This document shows, piece after piece, positions 38,538 to 48,610 of a stretch of DNA of 64,000 nucleotides. Positions within the stretch are counted from its first letter, which is position 1, and each line of letters opens with the position of its first letter. The stretch is taken from assembly GCF_013201725.1 (NCBI RefSeq), contig NZ_CP053835.1, forward strand, positions 434,001-498,000, written 5' to 3'. The notes beneath the pieces were generated by a model, which ran no database searches, was not told the DNA's origin, and saw only the letters and a list, made by a program, of their open reading frames with translations. A program made the translations under genes and the position numbers. Source of the stretch: Arcobacter defluvii. GTDB lineage: Bacteria; Campylobacterota; Campylobacteria; Campylobacterales; Arcobacteraceae.

Positions 38538-39346
38538 TTTAATAAATCCTCCATATCTTTAGAGCTATTCAAGGAATCAACTGCACTATCTTTACTAAGT
38601 TTTGTTTTTGTTGTACTGCTTGTAGCATTTTGTACTCTTTTTTCGTCTTCTTTATTCCAACCTTGAACATAATGATCACCTGCAACTCCTAAAGCTACAT
38701 TTCTTGGCAGAACAAAAATTGCTGCTTTTTGAGTAACACAGGCTTTTTCGCATAAACCACAACCTGTACAAACATCTGTATGTACAACTGGTTTTAAAAA
38801 TGCGTGTTTTCCTGTTCTTTCATTTTTTGAATATTCAATACTAATTGCTTCTCCTAAAAGAGGGCAAGCTCTATAACAAGCATCACATTGAATCCCCCAA
38901 AAAGCTATACAAGAACTATCATCAATAACTGCAACACCCATTTTTGCTTTTGAAATATCAAGTTTCCCATTTTCATTTTGTACTGATTTGATATTTAGTG
39001 CATCTGTTGGACAAACAGGAACACATGGAATATCTGTACACATATAACAAGGAACTTTTCTTGGCTCAAAAAAAGGTGTTCCAAGAGGTTTATTATCACC
39101 TGGTTTTGCTAATTTTAATGTATCAAATGGACAGGCTTCAACGCATATCCCACATTTAATACAAGTTGCTAAAAAATCATTTTCATCAAGAGCCCCTGGT
39201 GGTCTTAAAATCAACGATGTAGCTTTTACTTCACTAACATAAGCACTCCAAGTTAATCCCCCAAGCACTGCAAGACCCGCAGCTCTTGCAATACTTAAAA
39301 AGAATTTTCTTCTTTCATTAATTGGTTGGTTTCTTGATGTATCCAT
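38534..39346 (-). CDS. napG: Periplasmic ferredoxin-type quinol dehydrogenase subunit NapG
   Basis: This periplasmic iron-sulfur protein of 270 aa links NapH to NapB/NapA. A twin-arginine signal (NERRKFFLSIARAAG) is followed by four 4Fe-4S ligand groups, including CIKCGICVEACP near 63, CYMCTDIPCVPVCP near 96, the CIAFWGIQCDACYRACP group near 147 and CTGCGLCEKAC near 192. It lies 17 bases after napA and overlaps napH. Confidence 0.94.
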   Translation of the reverse strand: MDTSRNQPINERRKFFLSIARAAGLAVLGGLTWSAYVSEVKATSLILRPPGALDENDFLATCIKCGICVEACPFDTLKLAKPGDNKPLGTPFFEPRKVPCYMCTDIPCVPVCPTDALNIKSVQNENGKLDISKAKMGVAVIDDSSCIAFWGIQCDACYRACPLLGEAISIEYSKNERTGKHAFLKPVVHTDVCTGCGLCEKACVTQKAAIFVLPRNVALGVAGDHYVQGWNKEDEKRVQNATSSTTKTKLSKDSAVDSLNSSKDMEDLLK

Positions 39347-39363
39347 CTATTTTTCTCTTTTTA

Positions 39364-42174
39364 TTACGCTTGATAAATTTTTACTGCACACTTTTTATAA
39401 TCTGTTTGCCCTGATTGTGGACAAGTTGCATCTAAACAAACTTTGTTGATAAATACTTTTTCGTCAAACCAAGGAACAAATACTAAACCTCGAGATGGTC
39501 TATTTCTACCTCTTGTTTCAACCCTTGCTTTTACTTTTCCACGTCTACTTTCAACCCAACAAAGTGAACCTTGTTTTACACCATAAGTTTTTGCATCTTC
39601 TGGGTGCATATAACAAAGTGCTTCAGGAACTGCACGATATAGTTCAGGAACCCTCATAGTCATAGTTCCACTATGCCAATGCTCTAAAACTCTCCCTGTA
39701 CTTAGCCAAACTGGATACTCTTCATTTGGTATTTCAGGTGGATCCATATAAGGACGTGCAAAGATTTTTGCTTTGTTTTTTAATGATTTTTTAGTTTGGT
39801 CTTTAACTCCAAGTAAATCACCTTGCGCTAACTCTTTTGCAATTGTTCCATAGAATGCAAAATCACTATCAGGATTTGCTTTTTTAGCATAAGGGTCATA
39901 TTTAGTATTAAATCTCCATTGAGTCTCTTTACCATCAACAACTGGCCATTTAAGTCCTCTTACTCTATGGTAAGTATCAAAGTCAGCTAAATCGTGTCCA
40001 TGGCCTCTACCAAAATCAGCATACTCTTCAAATAGATATTTTTGGATAAAGAATCCATATCCTTTCCAAGGTTTTCCATCACTACCAATAACATTTCTTG
40101 AATCTCCAGATCCATCAGTGTTATCATAACCAGCTTGAACAGGGTCTTTTGGATCTATTTTATAAGATTTTGCTTTTTTATTTGCAAATAAGATTTCATA
40201 CATAGTTGTATTTTCATCATATCCCATAGCTTTAGCTGCTGCAATTACATCTGGAAGTTTAGTTTCACCTTTTGTACTATTAAGTGATTGTTCACCCCAT
40301 AAATCTTTTACTGTAAATCTTTTTGAAAGTTCAACCCATTGCCATGTATCAGACATTGCATCTCCAACTGGAACTACTTGTTGTCTCCAAAGTTGAGTTC
40401 TTCTTTCAGCATTTCCATATCCACCCCATTTTTCATAAATCATAGCAGATGGTAAAATTAAGTCAGATACTTTTGCCGAAATTCCAGGATATCCATCACT
40501 TGTTACGATGAAATTATCCATTTCCCTTGCTGCTTTTACCCAGTGTGTTGCACTTGCTGTATCTTGATATGGATTACAAACATTTACCCAAGCAAATTTG
40601 ATATTTCCATCTTCGATATCTCTGTGGATTTTCATAATATGTTGGTCACCTTTTGGATTTAAAGTTCCAGCAGGAATATTCCACGCTTTTTCAGTAACTG
40701 CTCTATCTTTTGGATTTGCAACCATCATATCAGCTGGAAGTCTATGAGTAAATGTTCCAACTTCTCTTGCTGTTCCACAAGCACTAGGTTGACCTGTTAG
40801 TGAGAATGCACCACTTCCTGGTTTTGCTTGTTTATTTAATAAGAAGTGAACATTATATGAAAGTGTATTTACCCATGTTCCTCTTGTATGTTGATTCATT
40901 CCCATTGTCCAGAAAGATACAACTTTTCTATTTTTTTCAATATATAAATCAGCTAAAGTTTGAAGTTTTTTCTTAAACTCTTCAATATCTTCATCAGGAT
41001 TTCCTTTTGAAATTTTTGCCACATAATCAAGTGTATAAGGCTCTAAAGATTTTTTATAATCTTCAAAAGAGATTTCCCAGTGTGCTAAACCAGTATTTTT
41101 GTTTACAAGTTTATCTCCTGCTTTATATCCATATGGAGCAAGTGCTGGAGCTTCAGTTTCAGAAACAATTTTTTCCATCTCTTTAGAAATAGTTTGCATC
41201 TCTAAATCTGTATATTTTCCATCTTTGATAGATTTTTCATCACTTCTTCTCATACCATAACCAATATTAACTGGACTTGCTGCAAATACGATATGTTCTT
41301 TTACGAAATCCCAATCAATTGATTCTGGGTGATTATATACGATTTCTCTTGCAATATAATTCCATAATGCTAAGTCAGTATTTGGAGTAAAAATAATTTC
41401 AATATCAGCTAAATCAGAAGTTCTATGTCTATATGTTGAAATATTTATAACTTTTACTTTATCCGGAGCACTTAATTTTCTATCTGTTACCCTTGACCAT
41501 AAAATAGGGTGCATCTCTGCCATATTTGAACCCCAAGCTACAACAGTATCAGTTAGTTCAATATCATCATAACAGCCACTAGGTTCATCTATTCCAAAAG
41601 TTTGATAAAACCCAGTTACTGCTGATGCCATACAATGTCTTGCATTTGGGTCAAAAGCATTTGATCTAAATCCTGCTTTCATCATTTTTAATGCAGCATA
41701 ACCTTCCATAATTGTATATTGACCTGAAGCAAAAATTCCAATCCCTTCTGGACCTTTTTCTTTTAGTGCAACTCTTATGTGTTTTTCCATCTCATCAAAA
41801 GCTCTTTGCCAAGAAACAGGTGCAAAATCACCTTTTTTGTCAAATTCACCTTTTGAATTAACTCTTAATAAAGGTTGTTTTAATCTATCTGCTCCATACA
41901 TAATTTTTGCATTGAAGTAACCTTTGATACAATTAAGTCCTCTATTAACTGGTGCTGCTGGATCACCTTTTACTGCAACGATTTTTCCCTCTTTAGTAGC
42001 TAGCATAATCCCACAACCAGTTCCACAGAATCGGCAAGCTGCCTTATCCCATCTCCATCCACCTTCAGCTGCATTTGCTTGTGCTTGTAAATCAGCAGGT
42101 ACTGTCATACCAATTGCTGCTGCTGCACTTGCTGCTGCTGAGCTTTTTAGGAAGTCTCTTCTTGAAAGCGACAT
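39364..42174 (-). CDS. napA: Periplasmic nitrate reductase catalytic subunit NapA
   Basis: This enzyme reduces nitrate to nitrite at a bis-MGD molybdenum centre in the periplasm. The Tat signal [19 protein letters not shown] starts at residue 4. The 4Fe-4S ligands are CRFCGTGC...C near 47-80. The molybdenum-ligand cysteine is in [10 protein letters not shown] near 180. The length of 936 aa is characteristic of the long epsilonproteobacterial NapA. Translation begins at ATG with a strong AAAGGAG site. It heads napAGHBFLD plus a PAS gene and has a predicted Crp/Fnr-controlled promoter. Confidence 0.97.
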   Translation of the reverse strand: MSLSRRDFLKSSAAASAAAAIGMTVPADLQAQANAAEGGWRWDKAACRFCGTGCGIMLATKEGKIVAVKGDPAAPVNRGLNCIKGYFNAKIMYGADRLKQPLLRVNSKGEFDKKGDFAPVSWQRAFDEMEKHIRVALKEKGPEGIGIFASGQYTIMEGYAALKMMKAGFRSNAFDPNARHCMASAVTGFYQTFGIDEPSGCYDDIELTDTVVAWGSNMAEMHPILWSRVTDRKLSAPDKVKVINISTYRHRTSDLADIEIIFTPNTDLALWNYIAREIVYNHPESIDWDFVKEHIVFAASPVNIGYGMRRSDEKSIKDGKYTDLEMQTISKEMEKIVSETEAPALAPYGYKAGDKLVNKNTGLAHWEISFEDYKKSLEPYTLDYVAKISKGNPDEDIEEFKKKLQTLADLYIEKNRKVVSFWTMGMNQHTRGTWVNTLSYNVHFLLNKQAKPGSGAFSLTGQPSACGTAREVGTFTHRLPADMMVANPKDRAVTEKAWNIPAGTLNPKGDQHIMKIHRDIEDGNIKFAWVNVCNPYQDTASATHWVKAAREMDNFIVTSDGYPGISAKVSDLILPSAMIYEKWGGYGNAERRTQLWRQQVVPVGDAMSDTWQWVELSKRFTVKDLWGEQSLNSTKGETKLPDVIAAAKAMGYDENTTMYEILFANKKAKSYKIDPKDPVQAGYDNTDGSGDSRNVIGSDGKPWKGYGFFIQKYLFEEYADFGRGHGHDLADFDTYHRVRGLKWPVVDGKETQWRFNTKYDPYAKKANPDSDFAFYGTIAKELAQGDLLGVKDQTKKSLKNKAKIFARPYMDPPEIPNEEYPVWLSTGRVLEHWHSGTMTMRVPELYRAVPEALCYMHPEDAKTYGVKQGSLCWVESRRGKVKARVETRGRNRPSRGLVFVPWFDEKVFINKVCLDATCPQSGQTDYKKCAVKIYQA

Positions 42175-42204
42175 AATTTCTCCTTTTATGAAATAAATTC
42201 TTTA

Positions 42205-42253
42205 ACACTGAATTGTAACGATTAAAAGGAGAAAAAATATTGACTTGTGTCAA
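42205..42253 (-). promoter_or_regulatory. napA promoter with Crp/Fnr-type palindrome
   Basis: On the minus strand a perfect palindrome TTGAC-N4-GTCAA (42240-42253) lies upstream of a TACAAT -10 box (42217-42212). If transcription starts near 42205, the palindrome centre is at -41.5, the classic class II activator position. The spacing is exact by count. A Crp/Fnr-family regulator is encoded 3.7 kb away at 45841-46506. Confidence 0.75.
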
Positions 42254-42290
42254 GTAGATTAAGTTTTAATTAAGATAAAAAGTATCCTAT

Positions 42291-43913
42291 TTAGATAGAA
42301 CTTGAAGGTTTTCCTGTGTAATAACCTTGTGAAAAATTAACACCAATTTTTTTTACAATGTTAAATATATTCTCATCAAAAACAAATTCTGCAACAGTTT
42401 TTGCTTCTACTTTTTTAGCAAAATCTACAATTGTTTCTACAATAATTCGATGTTTTTCATTTTTATCAATATTTTTTATTAATGAACCATCAATTTTTAT
42501 ATAGTCAACATTTAGTTTTAAGATATGTTCAAAATTTGAATACCCTGTTCCAAAATCATCAATAGCAATTTTTGCACCAATAGATTTTATTTGAGTTATA
42601 AAATTAACAACTTCATCATAATTTTCGATACCTTCTGATTCTAAAATTTCAAAAATTATGCGATTTGATGTTTTTGTTTTTATTATTGTTTTTATTATCT
42701 CTTGAACTGTGCTTGAATCTTTTATATCATCAATTGACAAATTTATAGAAAAACTTTTATCACTATTTTTAAAAGTATTACACGCTTGATGTATAACTTC
42801 TTTTGTAATATGAGAATAAAGTTTTGTTTTTTTTGCAATATTTAGAAAATCTAAAGGAGGAATAATTTCATTATTTTTATCAATCATTCTAACAAGAGTT
42901 TCATATTTATCAATTTTTAGAGTTTCTAAATTCATAATAGGTTGGTAATAACAAACAATTCTATTATCAATCAAAGCTTCTCTAATTGAAGTTGCAATTG
43001 CAATATTTTGTTTATATTTCTTTTCAATATTTGCATTTTCTTCATAAACTGCAATTTTTATTTTGTTTTCTTTTGCATAATGAACAGCGATATCTGTTTT
43101 TGTTAATAAATTTTCTTTTTCTTTTGCAATTCCAACAGAAAATCGAATATGAATATGCTCTTCTTCTATATGAAACATCTCTTCTTCAAAAAGTGATAAA
43201 ATATTTTCAATATTATGTCTTATTTTATCAATAGGAATATCTTCATAATATAAAATTGCAAATTCATCTCCATCAATTCTATACGTTGTAAAGTCAAGTT
43301 TTAAGAACCAGTCAGCAATTTCTTGAAGAATTTTGTCAGCATTTGTAGTTCCAAAAAAATCATTTACTTCTTTAAATTCATCTATATTAAAAATTGCACA
43401 AGCAGTTGGAGTTTTTTCTAAAATATCAGAAAGAATTTTTTGTCTATTTGGTAAAGAAGTTAATTGATCATAATATACAAGTTTTTTATTTTTCTTTTTT
43501 AACATAACTTGAGCTGTAATATCTCTTCCACTTCCAATTGTACCTATTAATTTTCCAGTTTCATCATGAAGAGGAGCTTTATGAACTTCTAAATAAACAA
43601 GTTCACCTTTTATATTTCCAAATTCTTCAAAAATCATAGGCTTCATCTCATCTAAAACTATTAAATCAGAATTAGAACAAAGTTCACCAAATGTATGCCA
43701 TTGTTTATTTTCAGGATGTTTTTCTCTTTCTCTTTTTGCAAAAAAAACATCATTTTTTCCAATAACTTCTTTTGGATCGGCCATTAACAAATTTTTACAA
43801 ATACAATCATTTGCATATAAATAATTTCCATCTAAATCTTTTGCCCACAACATATCAGGTAAATATTTTGAAATTAATTTTAAAAAATTTTCAGGTTGAA
43901 GAGACTCATTCAT
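42291..43913 (-). CDS. PAS-GGDEF-EAL cyclic di-GMP protein
   Basis: The 540-aa cytoplasmic protein has a PAS domain (about residues 5-135), a GGDEF domain (about 140-290) and an EAL domain (about 300-540). The cyclase signature reads DGDEF and lacks the RxxD inhibitory site, so synthesis is doubtful. The EAL signature reads ETLVR, and the remaining metal and catalytic positions (N in SINLS, E in FEILESE, DDFGTGYS, K in YIKID, Q in SQGYY) look present, so it may be a phosphodiesterase. It lies between the nap operon and cobA, on the same strand, with gaps of over 110 bases either side. Confidence 0.85.
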   Translation of the reverse strand: MNESLQPENFLKLISKYLPDMLWAKDLDGNYLYANDCICKNLLMADPKEVIGKNDVFFAKREREKHPENKQWHTFGELCSNSDLIVLDEMKPMIFEEFGNIKGELVYLEVHKAPLHDETGKLIGTIGSGRDITAQVMLKKKNKKLVYYDQLTSLPNRQKILSDILEKTPTACAIFNIDEFKEVNDFFGTTNADKILQEIADWFLKLDFTTYRIDGDEFAILYYEDIPIDKIRHNIENILSLFEEEMFHIEEEHIHIRFSVGIAKEKENLLTKTDIAVHYAKENKIKIAVYEENANIEKKYKQNIAIATSIREALIDNRIVCYYQPIMNLETLKIDKYETLVRMIDKNNEIIPPLDFLNIAKKTKLYSHITKEVIHQACNTFKNSDKSFSINLSIDDIKDSSTVQEIIKTIIKTKTSNRIIFEILESEGIENYDEVVNFITQIKSIGAKIAIDDFGTGYSNFEHILKLNVDYIKIDGSLIKNIDKNEKHRIIVETIVDFAKKVEAKTVAEFVFDENIFNIVKKIGVNFSQGYYTGKPSSSI

Positions 43914-44042
43914 AAAATTTCCTTATGTTCAAAAACAAAAATTACTATTTAATTATATTTTATCTAAGATTCATAAGTAATGCCTTAAAAACGTTATTTA
44001 ATAAACATTATATAAATTAAATTAATATTATTTTGGAATTGT

Positions 44043-44774
44043 TTAGTTAAACCATTGAATTTTTTCTTTTAAATTTACAACTTCTCCTATAACAATCATT
44101 GCAGGAGTTGGTAAATTTTTAGATTTTTCTACAATATTTTCTAATGTTCCAACTATGACTTTTTGTTCTTTTGTTGTACCTTTTGAAATAACTGCACAGG
44201 GATAATCTTTTCTTTTTCCTAAAGAGATAAGTTTTGAAGAGATTAATTCAATATTATGATAACCCATTAAAAACACAATAGTTTCATCATTTAAAAAAGT
44301 TTCCCATTCAATTTGAGATATTTTCTTTTTAGGATTTTCATGACCTGTTACAACTCTAAAAGATGTTGTTAATCCTCTGTGAGTTACAGGAATCCCAGCA
44401 TATGCAGGAACAGCAATAGCAGAACTAATACCAGGAATAATTTCAAATTTTATATCTCTTTCTTGTAAATAAAGAGCTTCTTCTCCACCCCTACCAAAAA
44501 CAAAAGGATCTCCACCTTTTAGTCTTACAACATTTTCATATTTTAATGAAGCTTGATAAATAAGTTCATTTATCTCTTCTTGAGGAAGAGTATGTTTTTT
44601 ATCTTCTTTTCCAACATAAATTAAATCGCAAGATTTTTTTACCATTTTTAGAATTTCTGGGTTAACTAATCTATCATAAATTAATACATCAGCATTTTCT
44701 ATAACTTTTAGCGCTTTTAAAGTAAGTAATTCAACATCTCCAGGACCCGCTCCTGTTAGATAAACTTTGGGCAT
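44043..44774 (-). CDS. cobA: Uroporphyrinogen-III C-methyltransferase
   Basis: This SAM-dependent enzyme makes precorrin-2, the precursor of siroheme and related tetrapyrroles. The N-terminus VYLTGAGPGDVELLTLKA and VRLKGGDPFVFGRGGEE near residue 82 are diagnostic, with the GIPVTHRG segment near 125. The 243-aa length is that of the stand-alone enzyme; there is no CysG dehydrogenase part. It follows the sensor gene by 62 bases and may share its transcript. Siroheme or heme d1 would be needed for nitrite or sulfite reduction beyond the Nap step. Confidence 0.92.
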   Translation of the reverse strand: MPKVYLTGAGPGDVELLTLKALKVIENADVLIYDRLVNPEILKMVKKSCDLIYVGKEDKKHTLPQEEINELIYQASLKYENVVRLKGGDPFVFGRGGEEALYLQERDIKFEIIPGISSAIAVPAYAGIPVTHRGLTTSFRVVTGHENPKKKISQIEWETFLNDETIVFLMGYHNIELISSKLISLGKRKDYPCAVISKGTTKEQKVIVGTLENIVEKSKNLPTPAMIVIGEVVNLKEKIQWFN

Positions 44775-44836
44775 AATAATTAATATTCCTTATATATATT
44801 ATTTAAATGAATTATATCTAAAATAGATTAAAGCTT

Positions 44837-45844
44837 TTAAGATGAAATTTTAGTATCACAAGATTTTAGAATTTTACCCAATTCATTTTTTAATTCTTGC
44901 AATCTTTTTGTTGAATTTATCAGATATTCTTGCGATTGAATAACAATATCTTCACTTCTATTTAACTGTTTTGAAATATCAGCTGAATTAGTTAATTCAT
45001 AAATTATATTATCAAACTCATCTGTCAATTCATCAAGTTTTAAGGAAGCATTTTTTGATTGTTCAATTGCATTTGTGGAATAACTCATAACAGAATTAAT
45101 TTTATCAATAAAGTGATTTATTGTTTGAGTTGCTTCAATAATTTCATTTTCTGCCTCAATTTTTATTGGAGTTAAAGGTTTAGTAGGATTTTGTTCAACT
45201 ATTTTTTTAGACTCTTCTAAAAATTTTTTTACATTATCTTCCATCGCTTTTAACTGCAAAAAACTATAAATAATTAATAAAACAATAAGTGAAGCAAAGA
45301 AATATTGAACATATTTTAAATAATTGCTTTTTTCTTCACTATAATTTGTATACATTGAAACTAAAGTATCCACTTCTTTTAATAAAATAGTGTTTGTTGT
45401 ATAAATTGAATTTACAATATTTTTTAATAAAATTTCAGAAGATTCATCTTTTTTGTTGATTAAATCTTTAAATTTGATTATGTTTTGAAAAAAACTTTTC
45501 CATAAAATCTCAACTTTTGATAATTGACTTGCTATCTCTTCTGTTGGAGCTTTTTTTATACCTAAAAGATTATTTCCATCTTTTAGAGAATTTAAATTAT
45601 AGATAAATTCTGTTGTTGAATTTTCTAATTCTATAAAAGAACTCTCTTTATGTTGATACAAATAAAAAATATTTTTTGAAATATTTTGAGTTAACATTCT
45701 TTGTTTTCCAGCAATATTTATAATTAAAGCATCTTTTTTACTTTTGTCGTTTAAATAAATTGTTGTAGCAATTATACTTGCCATTAAAATAAAAAATAAA
45801 ATGCCCAGAGATTTTATTTTCGTACTTATTTTATTGTTTTTCAT
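44837..45844 (-). CDS. NarX/PilJ-type nitrate-sensor-like membrane protein without kinase domain
   Basis: The 335-aa protein has a membrane segment at about 12-31, a periplasmic four-helix region (about 32-176) and a second membrane segment at about 178-197. A cytoplasmic helical tail (about 200-335) follows. The periplasmic start contains INIAGKQRMLTQ (42-53), matching the nitrate-binding P-box of NarX/NarQ and the PilJ N-terminal family. There is no histidine kinase, GGDEF or chemotaxis output; the tail is only coiled-coil-like. It overlaps the Crp/Fnr gene by four bases, suggesting that it feeds nitrate status to that regulator, which is an inference. Confidence 0.82.
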   Translation of the reverse strand: MKNNKISTKIKSLGILFFILMASIIATTIYLNDKSKKDALIINIAGKQRMLTQNISKNIFYLYQHKESSFIELENSTTEFIYNLNSLKDGNNLLGIKKAPTEEIASQLSKVEILWKSFFQNIIKFKDLINKKDESSEILLKNIVNSIYTTNTILLKEVDTLVSMYTNYSEEKSNYLKYVQYFFASLIVLLIIYSFLQLKAMEDNVKKFLEESKKIVEQNPTKPLTPIKIEAENEIIEATQTINHFIDKINSVMSYSTNAIEQSKNASLKLDELTDEFDNIIYELTNSADISKQLNRSEDIVIQSQEYLINSTKRLQELKNELGKILKSCDTKISS

Positions 45845-46506
45845 ACTCCAACTCCTTTGAAGATACAGATTAGTTCATTTTGATTTTCTATTATAACTTC
45901 ACCATTATCAATACTTATTATCTCATCTCTTGATAATCTTTTTAAAACTCTTGACAACGTTTCAGGTTGAATATGTAACATAAATGAAACTTCTTGTCTT
46001 TTTAATTTATTAAACATTTCCAAATCTTGATTTAACATAAATGCAACTTTTGCTGTTGCGTCAAATACTAATTCTCTATTTACAATACATTGTAATTGAT
46101 GTGTTTTATCAAGTAAAATTTCCATTAATTCTGTTGTTAAAATATTTTTCGATAAAAAATATTCTTGTAATTTCTCAAAATTTACTGATAAAATAGTTGA
46201 GTTTTCAACAAATTCAGCATTTGAAAAACAGTAAATATCATTTGATTTCATAGAGGATAATTCACTAATCATTGAATTTTTATAAATATGATATAAAAAT
46301 ATCTCATTTCCAAATTTATCAACTTTATATATTTTTATTAATCCATCAACTAAAAAAAGTAGATGATTTTTAATATCACTTTCATAAAACAAAATTGATT
46401 TACTTTCATATTTTGAAACATTAGAAAAAGATGCAATTATATTTAATTGTTCTTCATTTAAAGTATTAAAAAAGTCTATTTTTTTTATTGTTTCTATTAA
46501 AATCAA
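45841..46506 (-). CDS. Crp/Fnr family transcription regulator
   Basis: The 221-aa protein has an N-terminal cyclic-nucleotide-binding-like beta barrel (about 1-115), a dimer helix and a C-terminal winged helix. The recognition helix reads IQPETLSRVLKRL, with the Glu-x-x-Ser-Arg pattern that in FNR reads TTGA half-sites. It lacks the N-terminal cysteine set of FNR, so it should not hold that 4Fe-4S cluster. The start is TTG at 46506 with AAGG upstream. It is the first gene of a set with the nitrate-sensor-like protein and cobA. It is a good candidate to bind the palindrome before napA. Confidence 0.88.
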   Translation of the reverse strand: MILIETIKKIDFFNTLNEEQLNIIASFSNVSKYESKSILFYESDIKNHLLFLVDGLIKIYKVDKFGNEIFLYHIYKNSMISELSSMKSNDIYCFSNAEFVENSTILSVNFEKLQEYFLSKNILTTELMEILLDKTHQLQCIVNRELVFDATAKVAFMLNQDLEMFNKLKRQEVSFMLHIQPETLSRVLKRLSRDEIISIDNGEVIIENQNELICIFKGVGV

Positions 46507-46593
46507 ATCAAGCCTTACAATTGGTTTTATTTAAGCTATTGTATATTATGCTTGTAAAAATATTAATAAAAGTGCTATATAATAAGGTATATA

Positions 46594-47511
46594 ATGAATT
46601 TTAAGAAATACATAAAAGCTGTTGGAACAGGTGTAAAAGGAAATAGAAATTTATCAAAAGATGAAATTTTTGATGCAATAGAATCTATATTAGAAAATAG
46701 AGTAACTCCTGCTCAAATTGGAGCATTTCTAATTGGTTGGAGAACTAAACTTGAAACAAATGAAGAGCTAAGTGGAGCAGTAGAAGCTTTAAGAAAATTT
46801 ATGAAATTTAAAAGAGTTGAAAATTCAATAGAACTTGGATATTCATTTGACGGAAGATGTGAAAATCCTTTTTTATTTCCTCTATTTGAAAATATTTTAG
46901 ATGAGTTTTATAAAAAAAATAGTGATGTGAAAAGATTAGATTTGGTAATTTCAGGGGATTATTTACAACCAGCAAAAGTGGGAATTACAACAAAAGAAAT
47001 TTTTCAAAATATTGACAAAGGTCAATACATACATTTTTTTGATAGGGTAGAATACTTAAAAGAGTTAAGTGATATTACTCCTTTACGACACGAATTGGGT
47101 TTAAGAACAGCATTTAATACAGTTGAAAAACTTTTGAATCCAGCTTTTAGTGAATATGGAGTAACAACAGCTTTTCATAAACCTTATGTACAAAAATATT
47201 TAGAAATTTTTGCTCCATATTTTGAAGAAGTTGTTGTTGTTAAAGCAAGTGAAGGAAGTCCAGAAGTATTTAAAGATGGAAAATTTTGGAAACTAAAAAA
47301 TAATCAAATAATTGAAGAGAGTTTTTCTTTAAAAGATTTTGGAGTTAATTACTCTAAAGAGTTTGAGAATATAACTCTTGAAGAATCTTTAAATATTGTA
47401 AAAAATCCGGATGATGAAATTTTAAAACTTGCTAAATTTAATGTTGCTTTATATCTTTTATTTTCAAATAGAGTTGCTTCTTTAAAAGAAGCATGGCAAA
47501 GATTAAACTAG
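46594..47511 (+). CDS. TrpD2-like (anthranilate phosphoribosyltransferase-related) protein
   Basis: This 305-aa protein resembles the YbiB/TrpD2 group. The N-terminal helical part (YIKAVGTGVKGNRNLSKDEIFDAIESIL) and the ITPAQIGAFLIGWR-type helix match anthranilate phosphoribosyltransferase. The catalytic GTGGD-type glycine loop is missing, so tryptophan synthesis is unlikely. YbiB itself binds nucleic acid; the role here is open. It is divergent from the Crp/Fnr gene and sits 19 bases before moaA, so it may be co-transcribed with molybdenum cofactor synthesis. Confidence 0.75.
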   Translation: MNFKKYIKAVGTGVKGNRNLSKDEIFDAIESILENRVTPAQIGAFLIGWRTKLETNEELSGAVEALRKFMKFKRVENSIELGYSFDGRCENPFLFPLFENILDEFYKKNSDVKRLDLVISGDYLQPAKVGITTKEIFQNIDKGQYIHFFDRVEYLKELSDITPLRHELGLRTAFNTVEKLLNPAFSEYGVTTAFHKPYVQKYLEIFAPYFEEVVVVKASEGSPEVFKDGKFWKLKNNQIIEESFSLKDFGVNYSKEFENITLEESLNIVKNPDDEILKLAKFNVALYLLFSNRVASLKEAWQRLN

Positions 47512-47530
47512 GTTTAATAAAAGGTAAAAA

Positions 47531-48502
47531 ATGTTAATAGATGGATTTGGAAGAACGGTTGATTATCTAAGAGTTTCTGTAACTGAAAGATGTAATTTTA
47601 GATGTCAATATTGTATGCCAGAAAAACCTTTTTCTTGGGTTCCTAAAGAGAATCTTTTATCTTATGAAGATTTATTTAAATTTATAAAAGTTTCAATTGA
47701 TGAAGGAATAAAAAAAGTTAGAATTACAGGTGGTGAACCACTTTTACGAGAAGGTCTTGATATTTTTATAAAAATGGTTTTTGATTATAAAAATGATATT
47801 GATTTAGCTTTAACAACAAATGGTTTTTTATTAGCAAAAGCAGCACAAAAATTAAAAGATGCTGGATTAAAAAGAATTAATATTTCTCTTGATTCTTTAG
47901 ATTCATCAACTGTTGCTAAAATGGCACAAAAAGATGTCTTATCTAATGTTTTAGAGGGAATTAAAGCTGCTGATGAAGTAGGTTTAAAAATAAAAATAAA
48001 TTGTGTTCCTTTAAAAGGGATAAATGATAAAGATATTATTGAAGTTTTAGAGTTTTGTAGAGCTAAAGGTTATGTAGTTAGATTTATTGAATTTATGGAA
48101 AATCATCATGCAAAAGATGGAGTAAAAGGATTAAATTCTGATGAACTAAAAGCAATTATTTCAAAAAAATATCCAAATTTTAAGATGATACCAAGAGATA
48201 CAAGTTCTCCTGCTCAATACTACGAATTTGAAGATGGTTATCAATTTGGAATAATTGAACCTCATAAAGATGATTTTTGTGCAGCATGTAATAGAATTAG
48301 ATTAACTTCTGAGGGGTATTTAATACCATGTTTGTATTTTGAAGATGCAATGAGTATAAAAGATGCTGTTCAAAATAATAGAATTGATGAAGCAGTTGAG
48401 ATATTAAAAAAAGTTTTACAAAACAAACCTGAAAAAAATAAATGGTCGACAACAGGTGATAATGAGACATCAAGTAGAGCATTTTATCAAACTGGTGGAT
48501 AA
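47531..48502 (+). CDS. moaA: GTP 3',8-cyclase MoaA
   Basis: This radical SAM enzyme starts molybdenum cofactor synthesis from GTP. The SAM cluster motif CNFRCQYC is near residue 22. The C-terminal cluster ligands appear as CAACNRIRL near 250 and Cys near 266. The family's terminal Gly-Gly is present (FYQTGG). The length is 323 aa. It supplies the cofactor needed by NapA in the same region. Confidence 0.95.
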   Translation: MLIDGFGRTVDYLRVSVTERCNFRCQYCMPEKPFSWVPKENLLSYEDLFKFIKVSIDEGIKKVRITGGEPLLREGLDIFIKMVFDYKNDIDLALTTNGFLLAKAAQKLKDAGLKRINISLDSLDSSTVAKMAQKDVLSNVLEGIKAADEVGLKIKINCVPLKGINDKDIIEVLEFCRAKGYVVRFIEFMENHHAKDGVKGLNSDELKAIISKKYPNFKMIPRDTSSPAQYYEFEDGYQFGIIEPHKDDFCAACNRIRLTSEGYLIPCLYFEDAMSIKDAVQNNRIDEAVEILKKVLQNKPEKNKWSTTGDNETSSRAFYQTGG

Positions 48503-48540
48503 AATAAATTTTTTTTTAAGAATAAAGTAAAAATAAAGTA

Positions 48541-48606
48541 TTTTTTTTATAAAATTGCGACTCATTTTATTGTAAATGAATAATTTAAATATACCTATTA
48601 GGAGGT
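48541..48606 (+). promoter_or_regulatory. rpsO promoter and strong ribosome site
   Basis: A T-run leads into TATAAAAT (about 48549-48556), followed by a leader of roughly 50 bases and a near-perfect TAGGAGGTC ribosome site ending five bases before ATG at 48611. This fits a highly expressed ribosomal protein. Confidence 0.55.
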
Positions 48607-48610
48607 CAAC

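Noticed and set aside
35270-42174. Missing napC as a sign of a damaged nap operon
   Set aside because: Epsilonproteobacteria normally use NapGH instead of NapC, and all napAGHBFLD genes are intact here.
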